From Novispirillum itersonii (GTDB taxonomy: Bacteria; Pseudomonadota; Alphaproteobacteria; Rhodospirillales; Rhodospirillaceae), in the NCBI RefSeq assembly GCF_014205675.1, contig NZ_JACIIX010000001.1, forward strand, positions 606,989 through 670,988: a DNA stretch of 64,000 nucleotides, written 5' to 3'. The notes beneath the pieces are model-generated. The model was not told the DNA's origin, did no database searches, and worked only from the letters and a program-made list of their open reading frames with translations. The translations under genes were made by a program, and so were the position numbers. Within the stretch, counting starts at the first letter, position 1, and each line of letters starts with the position of its first letter. This document shows, in pieces, positions 1 through 10,615 of the stretch.

Positions 1-3000
1 AGTGAGAATACACCATTATAATTATCCGGGAGCTTAAGGGTAAGTCCCGAAAGATCCGTTGCAGAAACAGTGTAAGACCCGTCGGCATTCAGAATCCCTT
101 TATTCAGAGTTGCCCCTGCCGGGAAGCCGGACACCGTAACGTTGACAGCTTCTGAAGAATCCGGGCTATTGGCTTCAATACTCAGGGGAATAGAGTTCCC
201 ACCCAGATCCTCATCCCGTGCAGGCACAGGCCCGACAGTCAATATCGGGGTATTTGCCACCGGATTTACGGTCACATCGAATTCTTTCTCCGTAACAGCA
301 AAATCTTTATTCACCCCTTCTGTTGCGGTGGCCACCACCTTCAGGGTATAGGTCCCGCTGTCGTAAGCCGACATCCGCAACTGTACCGCTGAAAGCGCCC
401 CGGCAGGAACAGTCCAGACGCCATCGGCATTCACCGTTCCGTGCGACAATGTCGCATCTGCCGGAACACCCAGAATCTTGACAACAAGCGTTTCAGATCC
501 ATCCAGGTCTTTCAGTGTTGCTCCAAGCTTCAACGGAATCCCTGTAGCTCCTTCGTTTCCGACAACATCCTGGGCTGTCACATCCGGTGCATCGGCAACA
601 GCCGCCACCTTCACTTCTACCGGACGATAACCATCCGCATCAGCGGCGGCGCTGCTCGCCGTACTGCCGTTATCATCCGAAACAACTTTGACCCGCAGCG
701 TAAAATCAGCATCAGAATACGGAGGCGGAACAATCTTGAATCCGCCAACCCCAGAATTGAGGATCGCTTTGACCTGAATATCATCGAACACCCAGGTTTT
801 CCCATCCCCAGAAAGAACACCCAACGGCTGACCATTGACTTCAAAAGTCGCACCACTTGGTACATCCGTAATCATAAGGGTCAGCTTTTCATTCACCGCA
901 CCATATTGAATATTCAAATTCAGCGGTGTTGCCACCCCTTCGGTCACACTCAGAGTAGAAGGAGGCTCAATATCCGGCCTGTCCGCGACCGGGTTCACTT
1001 TGACAGTGATTGAGGCATTGGTATCGAGGCTCTGTTCATAAAGCCCTCGCTCCCAACCGGTTGCCGTCACCTTAACCTGCATATCCCCGTTGAAGTCCCG
1101 TGGAGGAACCACATACACGTCTTTCAGGTCATCCGGCTTCAGGACCCAGACGTTAACGCTCTGGTTATTTCCATCCGTGCCTGTGTTCCCAGACAGAACA
1201 TGCCCCTGACTGTCAACCAGAGCAGCCCCTACCGGTATACGGATCTGGATAGACAACAGTTCAGAGCCATCGTTATCTTTCAGGGCCGCAGCCACATCCA
1301 ACTTAATGGCTGTGTCTTCATCCCCCCTGAAGTCATACCCCATACCGGTCTCGGTGGGCGTAACCGTCAGCGTTGCACCATTCGTTTCCGGCGTGACAAT
1401 CACACTGACATTCTGCGATGTCGTTTTTTCACTGCCCCCGTCCTTGGTGGTCGCATGAACCGTAAAGGTCAAAGTCCCGCTGTAGTAATCGGCAGGCACA
1501 GCCTTCAGAGACTGCAACTGCGCCAGCGTCAGATTACTGAGGTCAGTCACCGGGTCGCCATTGCCATCGACGAACGACACCTTTGCGGCATCGTGACCCG
1601 AAATCCAGATTTTGGTGATGGTCTCGCTGCTATCAATTTTAGCGGCGTCAAGATTCAGGGTAATCGCTCCCCCATCCTCAACCCCGGTATTCGGATTAGC
1701 CGACAGCAAGGCCCCATCCGCCTCGGCCTTGATGGAGATCACGTGGGAAACGTCGGTGGTGGCCTGCCCACCTTCCAGCTCGGTCGAAACACCGGTGACG
1801 TAGATCTTAAGGCTGCCGGAATAATGCTCGGCATCCGCCGCTGCCGGATCCCGGACAATCGACAGTGAAGCCAACTGATCTTTGGTTATCGCGTAAACAT
1901 TGTAGGAGGCTTTTCCGTCACCGTTCAAAGCGAAAGCAGGCTGACCATCGGCATCACCAGCCGTCATGGTGTCGTAGGGATCAACTCCGCCGGGCAACCC
2001 GGTCAGCATGAATCCTTTCGGCACCTTGATCAGCAACGATACGGTCTCTGATCCATCGCTGTCATTGCTGGTGACGGTGATAGCCTGAGCAAGAGAAATC
2101 GCATGATCTTCGACGGCATCAATCGTCGCGACAGACACGGTTGGCGCATCAGCCTCCGGCCGCAGAAGGATGGACCGCGTTCCGGCTGCTCCATTTACGA
2201 CAGCGCCATTCTGATCAACGCCCTGCAGGCTCAGATTGATCGGGCCACCACCCGGGGTTCCGGCATATTTTCCACCTTTATCCGGCGGCGGAATGAACTC
2301 GAGAGTCGCCAGATCAGTGGCGTCAACTTTCCACGTCCCATCCGCCTGCCTGTCCCCGGCAGAGAAGGACGCCGTATCCGGCACTCCGCTGATGATCACG
2401 GCACTGACACCCGACGGGGCCGTCAACCCAAGATGCGAGACCGGGATATCTTCAACCCCGTTAACCGTCGAAGTCCCGAAGGAACTGCCCGACCCACCGT
2501 TACCCCCACCACCCGGGGTGCCGCCGCCATTGTCACCACCACCACCCGGATTACCGCCACCGCCGGGGGTGCTGTTATCTGTCCAGACGATCGTAACAGG
2601 CTCAAAGCTTGACGCCTGACGCTCAGCCCCGGATCCATCTTTTTCAGTCGCAATGACAGTGACCGTAAGGTTCAGGGAATTCAGAGGGGTAAATGATCCA
2701 TTCTCATCCCGCTGCCCCCACGGGGCCCAGACTTTGATGGCATCCTCCGCCAGCGGCCCCCCGGTTTCAGTCCGCAGCGCATTCAGGGTCTCCGCATCTA
2801 TGGTCCAGGATCCCTGCCCGTCAGATCCAATGCCGTTGTTACTGCCAATGATCTTCCACGTTCCGTCACCCCCCTGATGCACGAGCACAGCACCATTAGG
2901 CATGCCACTCACCACCAGAGAAATCAGCTCGGAGTGGTCCTGTACAACAGCACCGTTTTCCGTATGGCCGGTTTCACCGCTGATTGCCTTCAGACTCAAA

Positions 3001-5858
3001 GACGCAGGCGTCCCGATCCCCGGCTGCGTGATCACAGTTTTTCCATCTGTAACCACATCATCAATACCGACAGTCGGCTTATCCGCGACGGGATTAACCG
3101 TGATTGACTTATTCACGTCAAAGGGCTGAGAAACACCGGAGGCGTCCTTCACTGTGACTTTCAGGGTATAATCAACCCGTGCGTCTGGCCCGCCCAGATC
3201 TTTCCGGGAATCATCCGGTGTCAGAATCAGGCTGTCATATGCACGCAGATCAGCCTCTCCGTTAATCTCGTAACGGCCATCAACCGCATCCCACTCCAGA
3301 GTCAGGCCAGTATCCGTTTTAATACTGAATCCTTTGATCTGACTGCTCAGAACAAGGCCAGTAATCGTCTCAGAGTGATCACTGTCGCCCGGAGACACCC
3401 CCAGAGGAATTGTCAGAAGGCCATCTTCCAAACCCGCTGACGGCGAATCCACCTGTGGCTGATCCGGCACCGCATCAATCGTGATATTGATCGGATGCGT
3501 CTCAACCCGGACATCACCGTCATTCTCGGTAGAGCGGACCTCCAGACCGATCGACAGCTTGGTACCATCCGGGTAGTTGTTAGCAAAATCCTTCGGGGGA
3601 TTAAGCTTCAAAGAGCTGATGTAATCGGGGTCAATGGACCAGCGCCCATTCCCCAACGGGATCATAGCGTCCTCAGGCACGCCGGACAGGGTAAACCCGG
3701 CGGGAAGAGACTTCAGATCAACAACGTAGCTGATCGTTTCGGAGCCATCAGTATCTTTGAAAATCAGGTTCTTCAACCCGAGGTCAACCGGTTGATCTTC
3801 CACGCCCTTGGCGTCAATCGCCTGATGATTTACCAGCGGCTGAACAACACCGTTCTCACCCTTAAAGCCGACAACCCCATCGGCGACCCCGATGATGTCC
3901 ACCTTAACCTGCTCAGAGAACTCCTTGTAGTCACCACCATGCCGTTCCGTAGAGCGGACAGTCACCGTCATGGTGAAGTCTCTGTTGGAATCCTCCGGCG
4001 GAAGCAGTTTAAGACCGCTGAGTTGCTCTTTCGTAAAGCTCCAGGACTGACTGCCGGAATTATACGCTCCAGTCAGTTCAACAAAGACACCCCCAACGAC
4101 ATGACCGAATTTGACCCCGGCAGGAACACCGCTGACAGTCACCGAAATGGTTTCTGAGCCATCCTTATCAACCAACTGAGGATTGATATAGACGTCAAGC
4201 GGGGTATCTTCCTTCCCGACAACAGACTTGATCACTGCTGTCGGCATATCCGCCACCGGCGTGATATCAACCGTCAGCGGGATTGTCTTGGTCTCCAGAC
4301 TCCCTTCGGAACCATCTTTCCAAGTAACAGTGACACTCAGTTGCTTCGCCCCGTCGGTGGCCTCATGCTCGGGCAGCTTAATTTTCAGGTTTGACAGATT
4401 GCTCAGACTCGTGACCGACCACGCCCCCTCTCCCTGAGACGTTGCGCCGACAATCTCCCACCCATCAGGCACACCGGAAATGGTGATGGATCTGACGGTT
4501 TCAGAATTATCAATGTCCAGCGTCTTGGCGGTCAGACCAAGAGAGAACTGATTTCCACTACCATCTTCCTTTCCGACCACCGGACCGGCAGTAATATCAA
4601 TATCAGGCTCCGTCACGGCCTTGACGGTGATTGTTCCGTCGAACGTCTCTATCCTGGTATCAACCGGCGATCCCGTCGCAGTGTCGGTTGTCGTCACCAC
4701 ATACTGGACTTTGATATCTTTATCGCTGTCTTTCGCGGGCTGCATCCGCAGACCATCAATCTTATAGGCATCGGCCGTGTCACGGGTACCGCTGACAGGT
4801 TTGATGGCACCGGCAGGCACGACAATACTGTATGACCCATTATTATTGACGATTGTCAGTTCTGTTTCGACCCCGTCAATCTTTGCCCACCACTTTGATC
4901 CGGCAATATCAGCAGCACTGGCATTTCCGCCACTTCCGGGCAGCAGCTTTATAACAATGCCGGTCACTTCCTCATGCCCTGCACCGGACTGGGTATCGTC
5001 CTTATCCCCCAAGGAGAAGGTCACGTTAAGGCTTTCAGCCGTATCTTCCTCCGTGGTCACACTCAGGCCAGAGGCAGTGACTTCGTCTGCCTGTGGCCGG
5101 ACCGTAACAGTCTGTGTCCCCAGAGAAACCAGATTGGATTTCGGGATCTCCGACGTTGCGAGGTCCCGTTCCACAGTCCAGACCTCGACAGACACGTTAA
5201 ATTGACCGGCATAGTTTTCAGGTGGATCAACGGCCAGATTCTTAAACTGATCCTCAGACAGTCCCGATACCTCAAGAGAACCACCATTGTTCACAACCGT
5301 AACAGCAGTCTTATTGTCCTGCGCATCAACAACGTAAAGGGTTGATCCGGCAGGAATCCCCGTCAGTTTAGCAGAAATCGTCTCAGACCCGTCTTTATCA
5401 ACCAGATTTATCGACAGATTCAGCTTTACCGGATCTTTGGGATCCTCAATTCCGATGGCGGGTGCAACAGTCCACGAGGCATTGGTCGGATCAAGGGTCC
5501 CCTTACCGTCAAACTGTAAATAAACGGGCACGGAGTAAGCCGTATTATCCCGGGTATCTTCAGCACCATTATTCGTGCCTCCGGTGTCAGACGGCGTATC
5601 CACAGCCTTGGCCCGGGCGTAAATCCGAAAATCATTATCAGAGTTAGGCTTAGAACGAACCACCAGATTTGCAGCCTGATCGACAGGCACATTATACCAG
5701 GTCAGCGAGGCTCCACCGCTGACAGCCGATCCTGTCTCTGATGTCAGGCCGGTCACCGATCGGAACACACCATTGCCGTCGTAATAGCCGACCTGCACCA
5801 AAGATAAAGATGCGTCATTGGCCTGACCGGTCTTGGTCGTAATCGCAACCTGTATGAC
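1..5858 (-). CDS. Giant repeat adhesin, downstream part (after frameshift; runs off the left edge)
   Basis: This frame is open from about 5858 to the window edge, about 1950 codons with no stop seen, and continues the repeats of the upstream segment after a one-base shift. It is built of roughly 100-120-residue Ig/cadherin-like repeats. Each has an acidic start such as GKEDG or GTEGT, then a DxDGSE-type motif, then a hydrophobic GVPxGA turn and a PPxxSD or PxNYxG turn. A glycine-rich linker (many GGGG/GGGGD units) lies at about 2480-2580. The architecture is that of RTX/BapA-like type I secretion substrates anchored at the cell surface, and the export genes lie immediately upstream. The C-terminal secretion signal lies outside the window. 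GC content here is visibly lower than in the N-terminal half. Function as adhesin is inferred from repeat architecture and context. Confidence 0.8.
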
Positions 5859-8800
5859 TGAACAGACTCGTTGGCGTCTCCGGGATCTCCGGTCACTGCC
5901 ACCAGATTGATCGGGTAATCTCCGGCGTCTTCAACAAGTTGCCGCGCACCATTCCCCAGAGTGGGACCGGATACAATTTTCCCGGAAGCATCAGTCAACG
6001 TCAGCGTCGGCGTCTCTGCCACCGCGTCAATCCGCACCGTCATCGTCTTGGTGATTTCCGTCGTCGCCACCTGCGAGCCGTCGGGGTTCTGGTCCTTCAC
6101 GCTGAAGGTGACCGACAGAACATCATCCACATCACTATCCGGTGCGGGGCGATACTTCAGCCCCGACAGCTGGGATGGGGTCAGCTCATAGTTTCCATCG
6201 GCGTTAGGGACCAAAGGCACGTCCAACGATGACACCAGCTTGGCATTCGGATCGAGACCACTGATCGTCACCTTGGTAACGGTTTCGGATCCATCCGTGT
6301 CGGCCCCCAAGGTACCCGGAATGGCAATCCCCAGCGCCACATCGGTGCCTTCCTTGGTACCAATACTGTTGAGCGTGAAGTTCTGCGCATCAGCATCCAC
6401 CACCGGAGCCACCTTGATGGTGACATGCGTGGTGTCAGAAGCCGAAACAACACCAAACGACGTGTCCTTCTCCGTCGAGGTGGCTTTGACCGTCAGCGTC
6501 CATTCGCCCGAGGCATTGTCCGGAGCCTTGAACTGGAGGGCATCCAGCCCGCCGGCAGCCTTGATCTGGGCTTCCGTGAGGGTCAGGGTTCCGTTGGAAA
6601 CCCCCAGGACCTTCCCGGTGGCATCAAGGATCTTCCCACCAGCCGGAATCCCACTGATTTCCACCGTCAGATCTTCCGATCCATCGGTATCGGTCTTCAC
6701 CGCCGACAGGCCCAGGCCGACCGCCACATCCTCGTTAGTGGACACAACGGCCTGTGCAACCGACGCTACCGGGGCATCCTCGGTCGGCCGCACCGTAACC
6801 GCCAGATCCTGTGCGTCAGAGGTGATGGTGTTGCCGAACCCGTCAGACACCGTCAGCGTCACGCTGAGTGTAAAATCATCATCGCTATTGGCGGGCGGCT
6901 TGACGCTCAGGCTGCCGATGTCAGCCTTGTCAACAATCCACGTTCCATTGGCCCCGGCATGGCCGACATTAAACGTCGCACCGGACGGAATATTGCTGAT
7001 GGTGATGTGATCAACGGTTTCCGACGCATCCTTCAGCACCGGCGTCACCGACAGGCTGATAGCCACCGAGTCTTCCTTGCCCGTTGCCGGGGTCATGGTC
7101 AGCGTACCGCCATCCACCACCGATTTGAAAGTGATCGGGATCTCAATACTGGTCGAAGCCTGCTGTTCTGACGCTGTCGCAGCAGTGTTCGCCTCTGTCG
7201 ACGTTGCCGTCACCTTCAGCGTCACCGGAGTCCGGTAATACTTACCCGGATCCAGGGTCAGGTCCTTCAACTGTTCCGGCGTCAGGGTATAGCTGTGATC
7301 CGGGTTAGCTGTCAGGGTGGTATCGCCACTCTTCAGAATGGCGTTGGTCGGCACCCCTTCAATCCTGATGCTCAGGCTTTCGTTGGTCATATCGGTCAGG
7401 GCCGACGTGATATCCAGCGTCACCGCCGTGCCCTCAGTCCCCGGAATGGTCCCCACCGGGCCGGTCAGGGTCGGGGCATTGGCAACCGGTGTTACCTCAA
7501 CCTTCAGATCCTGTGCGTCAGAGGTGATGGTGTTGCCGAACCCGTCAGACACCGTCAGCGTCACGCTGAGTGTGAAATCATCATCGCTATAATCCAGTGG
7601 ACTCACCGTCAGGCTGCTGATGTCCGCCTTATCGACAATCCACGAGCCATTGGCACCGGCATGGCCGACATTAAACCTCGCACCGGACGGAATATTGCTG
7701 ATGGTGATGAAGTCAACGGTTTCCGACGCATCCGGCAGAACCGGCGTCACTGACAGTCTGATCTCCGAGCTTTCCTTGCCCGTCGCCGGGGACATGGTCA
7801 GCGTACCGCCATCCACCACAGACTTGAAAGTGATCGGGATCTCAATACTGGTCGAAGCCTGCTGTTCTGACGCTGTCGCAGCAGTGTTCGCTTCTGTCGA
7901 CGTTGCCGTCACCTTCAGCGTCACCGGAGTCCGGTAATACTTACCCGGATCCAGGGTCAGGTCCTTCAACTGTTCCGGCGTCAGGGTATAGCTGTGATCC
8001 GGGTTAGCTGTCAGGGTGGTATCGCCACTCTTCAGAATGGCGTTGGTCGGCACCCCTTCAATCCTGATGCTCAGGCTTTCGTTGGTCATATCGGTCAGGG
8101 CCGACGTGATATCCAGCGTCACCGCCGTGCCCTCAGTCCCCGGAATGGTCCCCACCGGGCCGGTCAGGGTCGGGGCATTGGCAACCGGTGTTACCTCAAC
8201 CTTCAGATCCTGTGCGTCAGAGGTGATGGTGTTGCCGAACCCGTCAGACACCGTCAGCGTCACGCTGAGTGTGAAATCATCATCGCTATAATCCAGTGGA
8301 GTCACCGTCAGGCTGCTGATGTCCGCCTTATCGACAATCCACGAGCCATTGGCCCCGGCATGGCCGACGTTAAACTTCGCACCGGTCGGAATGTTGTTGA
8401 TGGTGATGAAGTCAACGTTTTCCGACGCGTCCTTCAGCACCGGCGTCACCGACAGGCTGATAGCCGAATCTTCCTTCCCCGTCGCCGGGGGCAGGGTCAG
8501 CGTACCGCCATCCACCACCGACTTGAAAGTGATCGGGATCTCAATACTGGTCGATGCCTGCTGTTCCGACGCCACCGCCGCCGGATTCACTTCCGTCGAC
8601 GTGGCCGTCACTTTCAGCGTCACCGGAGTCCGGTCATTCTCACCCGGCTTCAGGGTCAGGCTGGCCAGTTGCTCTGGCCGCAGGGTATAGCTTCCGTCAG
8701 CATTGGCCGAAAGCAGGGTCGCACCGCTCTTCAGGGTGGCGTTGGCAGGGACCCCTTCAATCCTGATGCTGAGGGTTTCGTTGGTGCTATCGGTCAGGGC

Positions 8801-10480
8801 CGAGGCGATATCCAGCGTCACCGCCGTGTCTTCGGTCCCGGCGATGGTCCCCACCGGGCCGGTCAGGGTCGGAGTGTCGGCGACCGGGGTCACCGTCACC
8901 GGCAGATCAACGGCAACGGTCTTGCTGTTGCCGTTGGCGGTTTCGGTGGTGGTGACGCTGATCTTCAGCGTGAAATCATCATCACTGTTGACCGGCGGCT
9001 TGACGCTCAGGCCCGCCAACTGGGCCGGGGTCAGGGTGTAAGAACCATCCGGACCGGCGGCAAGCGCCTTGCCGTTCTGCGACAGCACCGCGCCGGCCGG
9101 GACGTTGGAGATGACAACGCTCATCACCTCGGAGCCATCGGTATCGGTCAGCGCCGCCGACACATCCAGCGTGATATCGTTATCTTCTTTGCCCGTCGCG
9201 GCCTTCACCGTCACGTCGGCAGCATCGGCCACCGGAGTGATGACGATGCTGGTGCTCGCGACAGAGCTCTTGGCGTCGCCGTTGGCGGTTTCCGTTGAGG
9301 TCGAGGTGACGGTCAGGTTGATAGTGCCGCTGAAATTCTTCGGCGGGGTCATCGTCAGACCGGCAAGCTGGTCACTGGTCAGGGACCATGTACCGTCGGC
9401 ATTGCGGGTCCCGGCGCTGAGAGTGGCCCCGGCCGGAACCCCGGCCAGCTGCACGCTCAGAACTTCGGAGCCGTCGGTATCAACCAGACGGGTATCAATG
9501 TTCAGGGCAACGGCGGTGTCTTCATCGACCGGATTCGCCGGGGTGATCGACACCGGCGGCTGATCGGCGACCGGAATCACGGTCAACGGCACAGCATAAG
9601 AACTGGTGGCGCTGTCACCGCCAAGGCCGGTGGTCGTGGCCTCAATCCGCATGGTGACGGAACCGGAATAGTTCTCCGGCGGCGTCACCACCAGCCCGGG
9701 CAGATCCGCGCCGGTCAGGATCCAGGTATCGCCGGACTGGGTACCACGGTTCAGCACCGTTCCCGGCGGCAGACCGGAAATGACAACACGGACGGTTTCC
9801 CCCGCCGCAGGGATCAGGCTGTTCAGGTTCAGCGCCAGACCGGTGTCTTCCGGGGTCGTCTGCGGACCAATGGACAGTCCCGGCGCAACGGCGGGCGGCA
9901 GCTCTACGGTCGTCTCTTCAACGGGGGCGGCCTGAACCTGTGACAGGGTCGGCGCCGCCTGCTGCACCAGAGGTGCCTGCTCGACCGCGGCCGCAGGCTG
10001 AACGATTGCGGTATCCTGTGTTCCGGCGACCTGCGTCTCGGTCACCGGATCATCCCGCCGGGGTGTCGGGGCCTGCTGCACGGTGGCTTCCGGCTGCTGG
10101 CCGTCCCGGGCGGGGGCAGCCTGCTCCTCCGGGGCCGCCTGCGGCACCGTTGTCACCGCCGGAGCTTCGACCGGATCCCGGTTGAGCTGCCCCTCTTCGG
10201 TCGGGCGGGCTTCAATGCCCAGATTAAGGCTGCTGGGGTCAAGGTCACGACGGCTGCCGGTATGCACCGTACCCAGCCCGGCGATGTTTTCGTCGGAAGC
10301 GGCGGAAGGATCATCGATCGCGCGCTCGATCGCATCCATGTCGCCGTCCAGCTCATCATCGCCGGTCTGCTGCGGTGCCTGTTGTGCAGGCCCTTCCGCA
10401 ACAGTGGATGTACTGACCGGGGTCTCCGAGGTCAGCTGGATTTCTTCCGGTTCAACAACGCGTGTCGTTTCTTCAGCCAT
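5753..10480 (-). CDS. Giant repeat adhesin, N-terminal part (interrupted by a -1 frameshift near 5858)
   Basis: A type I secretion substrate of the large repetitive surface-adhesin kind. The first roughly 200 residues are acidic, then rich in Ala, Pro and Gln (low complexity), with no signal peptide, as expected for ABC-exported proteins. Ig-like repeats follow, each with EDTAVxL, DTDGSE and GVPAGA-like motifs. I start at the ATG at 10480 because GGGGGA sits about five bases upstream; an in-frame TTG at 10492 is less likely. After residue 1541 the frame leaves the repeat pattern and stops at 5753. Shifting by one base at about 5858 restores the repeats, so the two frames are one gene. Expression probably follows the exporter operon just upstream (136-bp gap). 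Adhesion and biofilm roles are inference. Confidence 0.85.
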   Translation of the reverse strand: MAEETTRVVEPEEIQLTSETPVSTSTVAEGPAQQAPQQTGDDELDGDMDAIERAIDDPSAASDENIAGLGTVHTGSRRDLDPSSLNLGIEARPTEEGQLNRDPVEAPAVTTVPQAAPEEQAAPARDGQQPEATVQQAPTPRRDDPVTETQVAGTQDTAIVQPAAAVEQAPLVQQAAPTLSQVQAAPVEETTVELPPAVAPGLSIGPQTTPEDTGLALNLNSLIPAAGETVRVVISGLPPGTVLNRGTQSGDTWILTGADLPGLVVTPPENYSGSVTMRIEATTTGLGGDSATSSYAVPLTVIPVADQPPVSITPANPVDEDTAVALNIDTRLVDTDGSEVLSVQLAGVPAGATLSAGTRNADGTWSLTSDQLAGLTMTPPKNFSGTINLTVTSTSTETANGDAKSSVASTSIVITPVADAADVTVKAATGKEDNDITLDVSAALTDTDGSEVMSVVISNVPAGAVLSQNGKALAAGPDGSYTLTPAQLAGLSVKPPVNSDDDFTLKISVTTTETANGNSKTVAVDLPVTVTPVADTPTLTGPVGTIAGTEDTAVTLDIASALTDSTNETLSIRIEGVPANATLKSGATLLSANADGSYTLRPEQLASLTLKPGENDRTPVTLKVTATSTEVNPAAVASEQQASTSIEIPITFKSVVDGGTLTLPPATGKEDSAISLSVTPVLKDASENVDFITINNIPTGAKFNVGHAGANGSWIVDKADISSLTVTPLDYSDDDFTLSVTLTVSDGFGNTITSDAQDLKVEVTPVANAPTLTGPVGTIPGTEGTAVTLDITSALTDMTNESLSIRIEGVPTNAILKSGDTTLTANPDHSYTLTPEQLKDLTLDPGKYYRTPVTLKVTATSTEANTAATASEQQASTSIEIPITFKSVVDGGTLTMSPATGKESSEIRLSVTPVLPDASETVDFITISNIPSGARFNVGHAGANGSWIVDKADISSLTVSPLDYSDDDFTLSVTLTVSDGFGNTITSDAQDLKVEVTPVANAPTLTGPVGTIPGTEGTAVTLDITSALTDMTNESLSIRIEGVPTNAILKSGDTTLTANPDHSYTLTPEQLKDLTLDPGKYYRTPVTLKVTATSTEANTAATASEQQASTSIEIPITFKSVVDGGTLTMTPATGKEDSVAISLSVTPVLKDASETVDHITISNIPSGATFNVGHAGANGTWIVDKADIGSLSVKPPANSDDDFTLSVTLTVSDGFGNTITSDAQDLAVTVRPTEDAPVASVAQAVVSTNEDVAVGLGLSAVKTDTDGSEDLTVEISGIPAGGKILDATGKVLGVSNGTLTLTEAQIKAAGGLDALQFKAPDNASGEWTLTVKATSTEKDTSFGVVSASDTTHVTIKVAPVVDADAQNFTLNSIGTKEGTDVALGIAIPGTLGADTDGSETVTKVTISGLDPNAKLVSSLDVPLVPNADGNYELTPSQLSGLKYRPAPDSDVDDVLSVTFSVKDQNPDGSQVATTEITKTMTVRIDAVAETPTLTLTDASGKIVSGPTLGNGARQLVEDAGDYPINLVAVTGDPGDANESVQSYRLRLRPRPVRPMTHLYLWCRSAITTAMVCSDR
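6790..8890 (-). repeat. Three tandem 699-bp (233-residue) repeats inside the adhesin
   Basis: Equivalent positions recur at exact 699-bp spacing, for example TCTCAATACTGG at 7141, 7840 and 8539. The two copies nearer the protein C-terminus are nearly identical over about 540 bp (7141-7680 against 7840-8380), with only a few substitutions. The third copy (8539 onward) is clearly diverged. Each unit encodes two Ig-like domains and starts near the VTPVA-x-x-PTLTGPVGTI motif. The pattern indicates recent in-frame duplication or gene conversion. Such units can expand or contract by recombination without breaking the frame. Confidence 0.95.
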
Positions 10481-10535
10481 AATGTCCCCCAATACCCCGA
10501 CGAATAGGGCGTCCTCAAGTTTAGCACAGTTATCC

Positions 10536-10577
10536 GGTGACGCCCAGAACAGCCCCTAATTCTGAATGGGTGTCACC
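10536..10577 (-). promoter_or_regulatory. Stem-loop in the leader between the adaptor gene and the adhesin
   Basis: An imperfect inverted repeat: GGTGACGCCCAGAA pairs with TTCTGAATGGGTGTCACC, with two unpaired bases. It lies in the 136-bp gap before the adhesin start. No T-run follows on the minus strand, so it is not a classical intrinsic terminator. It could stabilise mRNA ends or set adhesin level relative to the exporter. Function is inferred. Confidence 0.4.
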
Positions 10578-10615
10578 GTAGGTTTAAGGTCTTAGACCGG
10601 CCCTGACCGTTCGAC

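Noticed and set aside
5845-5865. Programmed -1 ribosomal frameshift in the adhesin
   Set aside because: There is no X-XXY-YYZ slippery heptamer or obvious downstream stem at the shift point, so a lost base is more likely.
6790-8890. CRISPR array
   Set aside because: The repeats are 699 bp, coding and contiguous, without spacers.
6425-9298. Several plus-strand open frames (including one of 434 codons) opposite the adhesin
   Set aside because: They are antisense shadows of the repeated minus-strand frame. The duplicates among them arise only because the adhesin repeats are identical.
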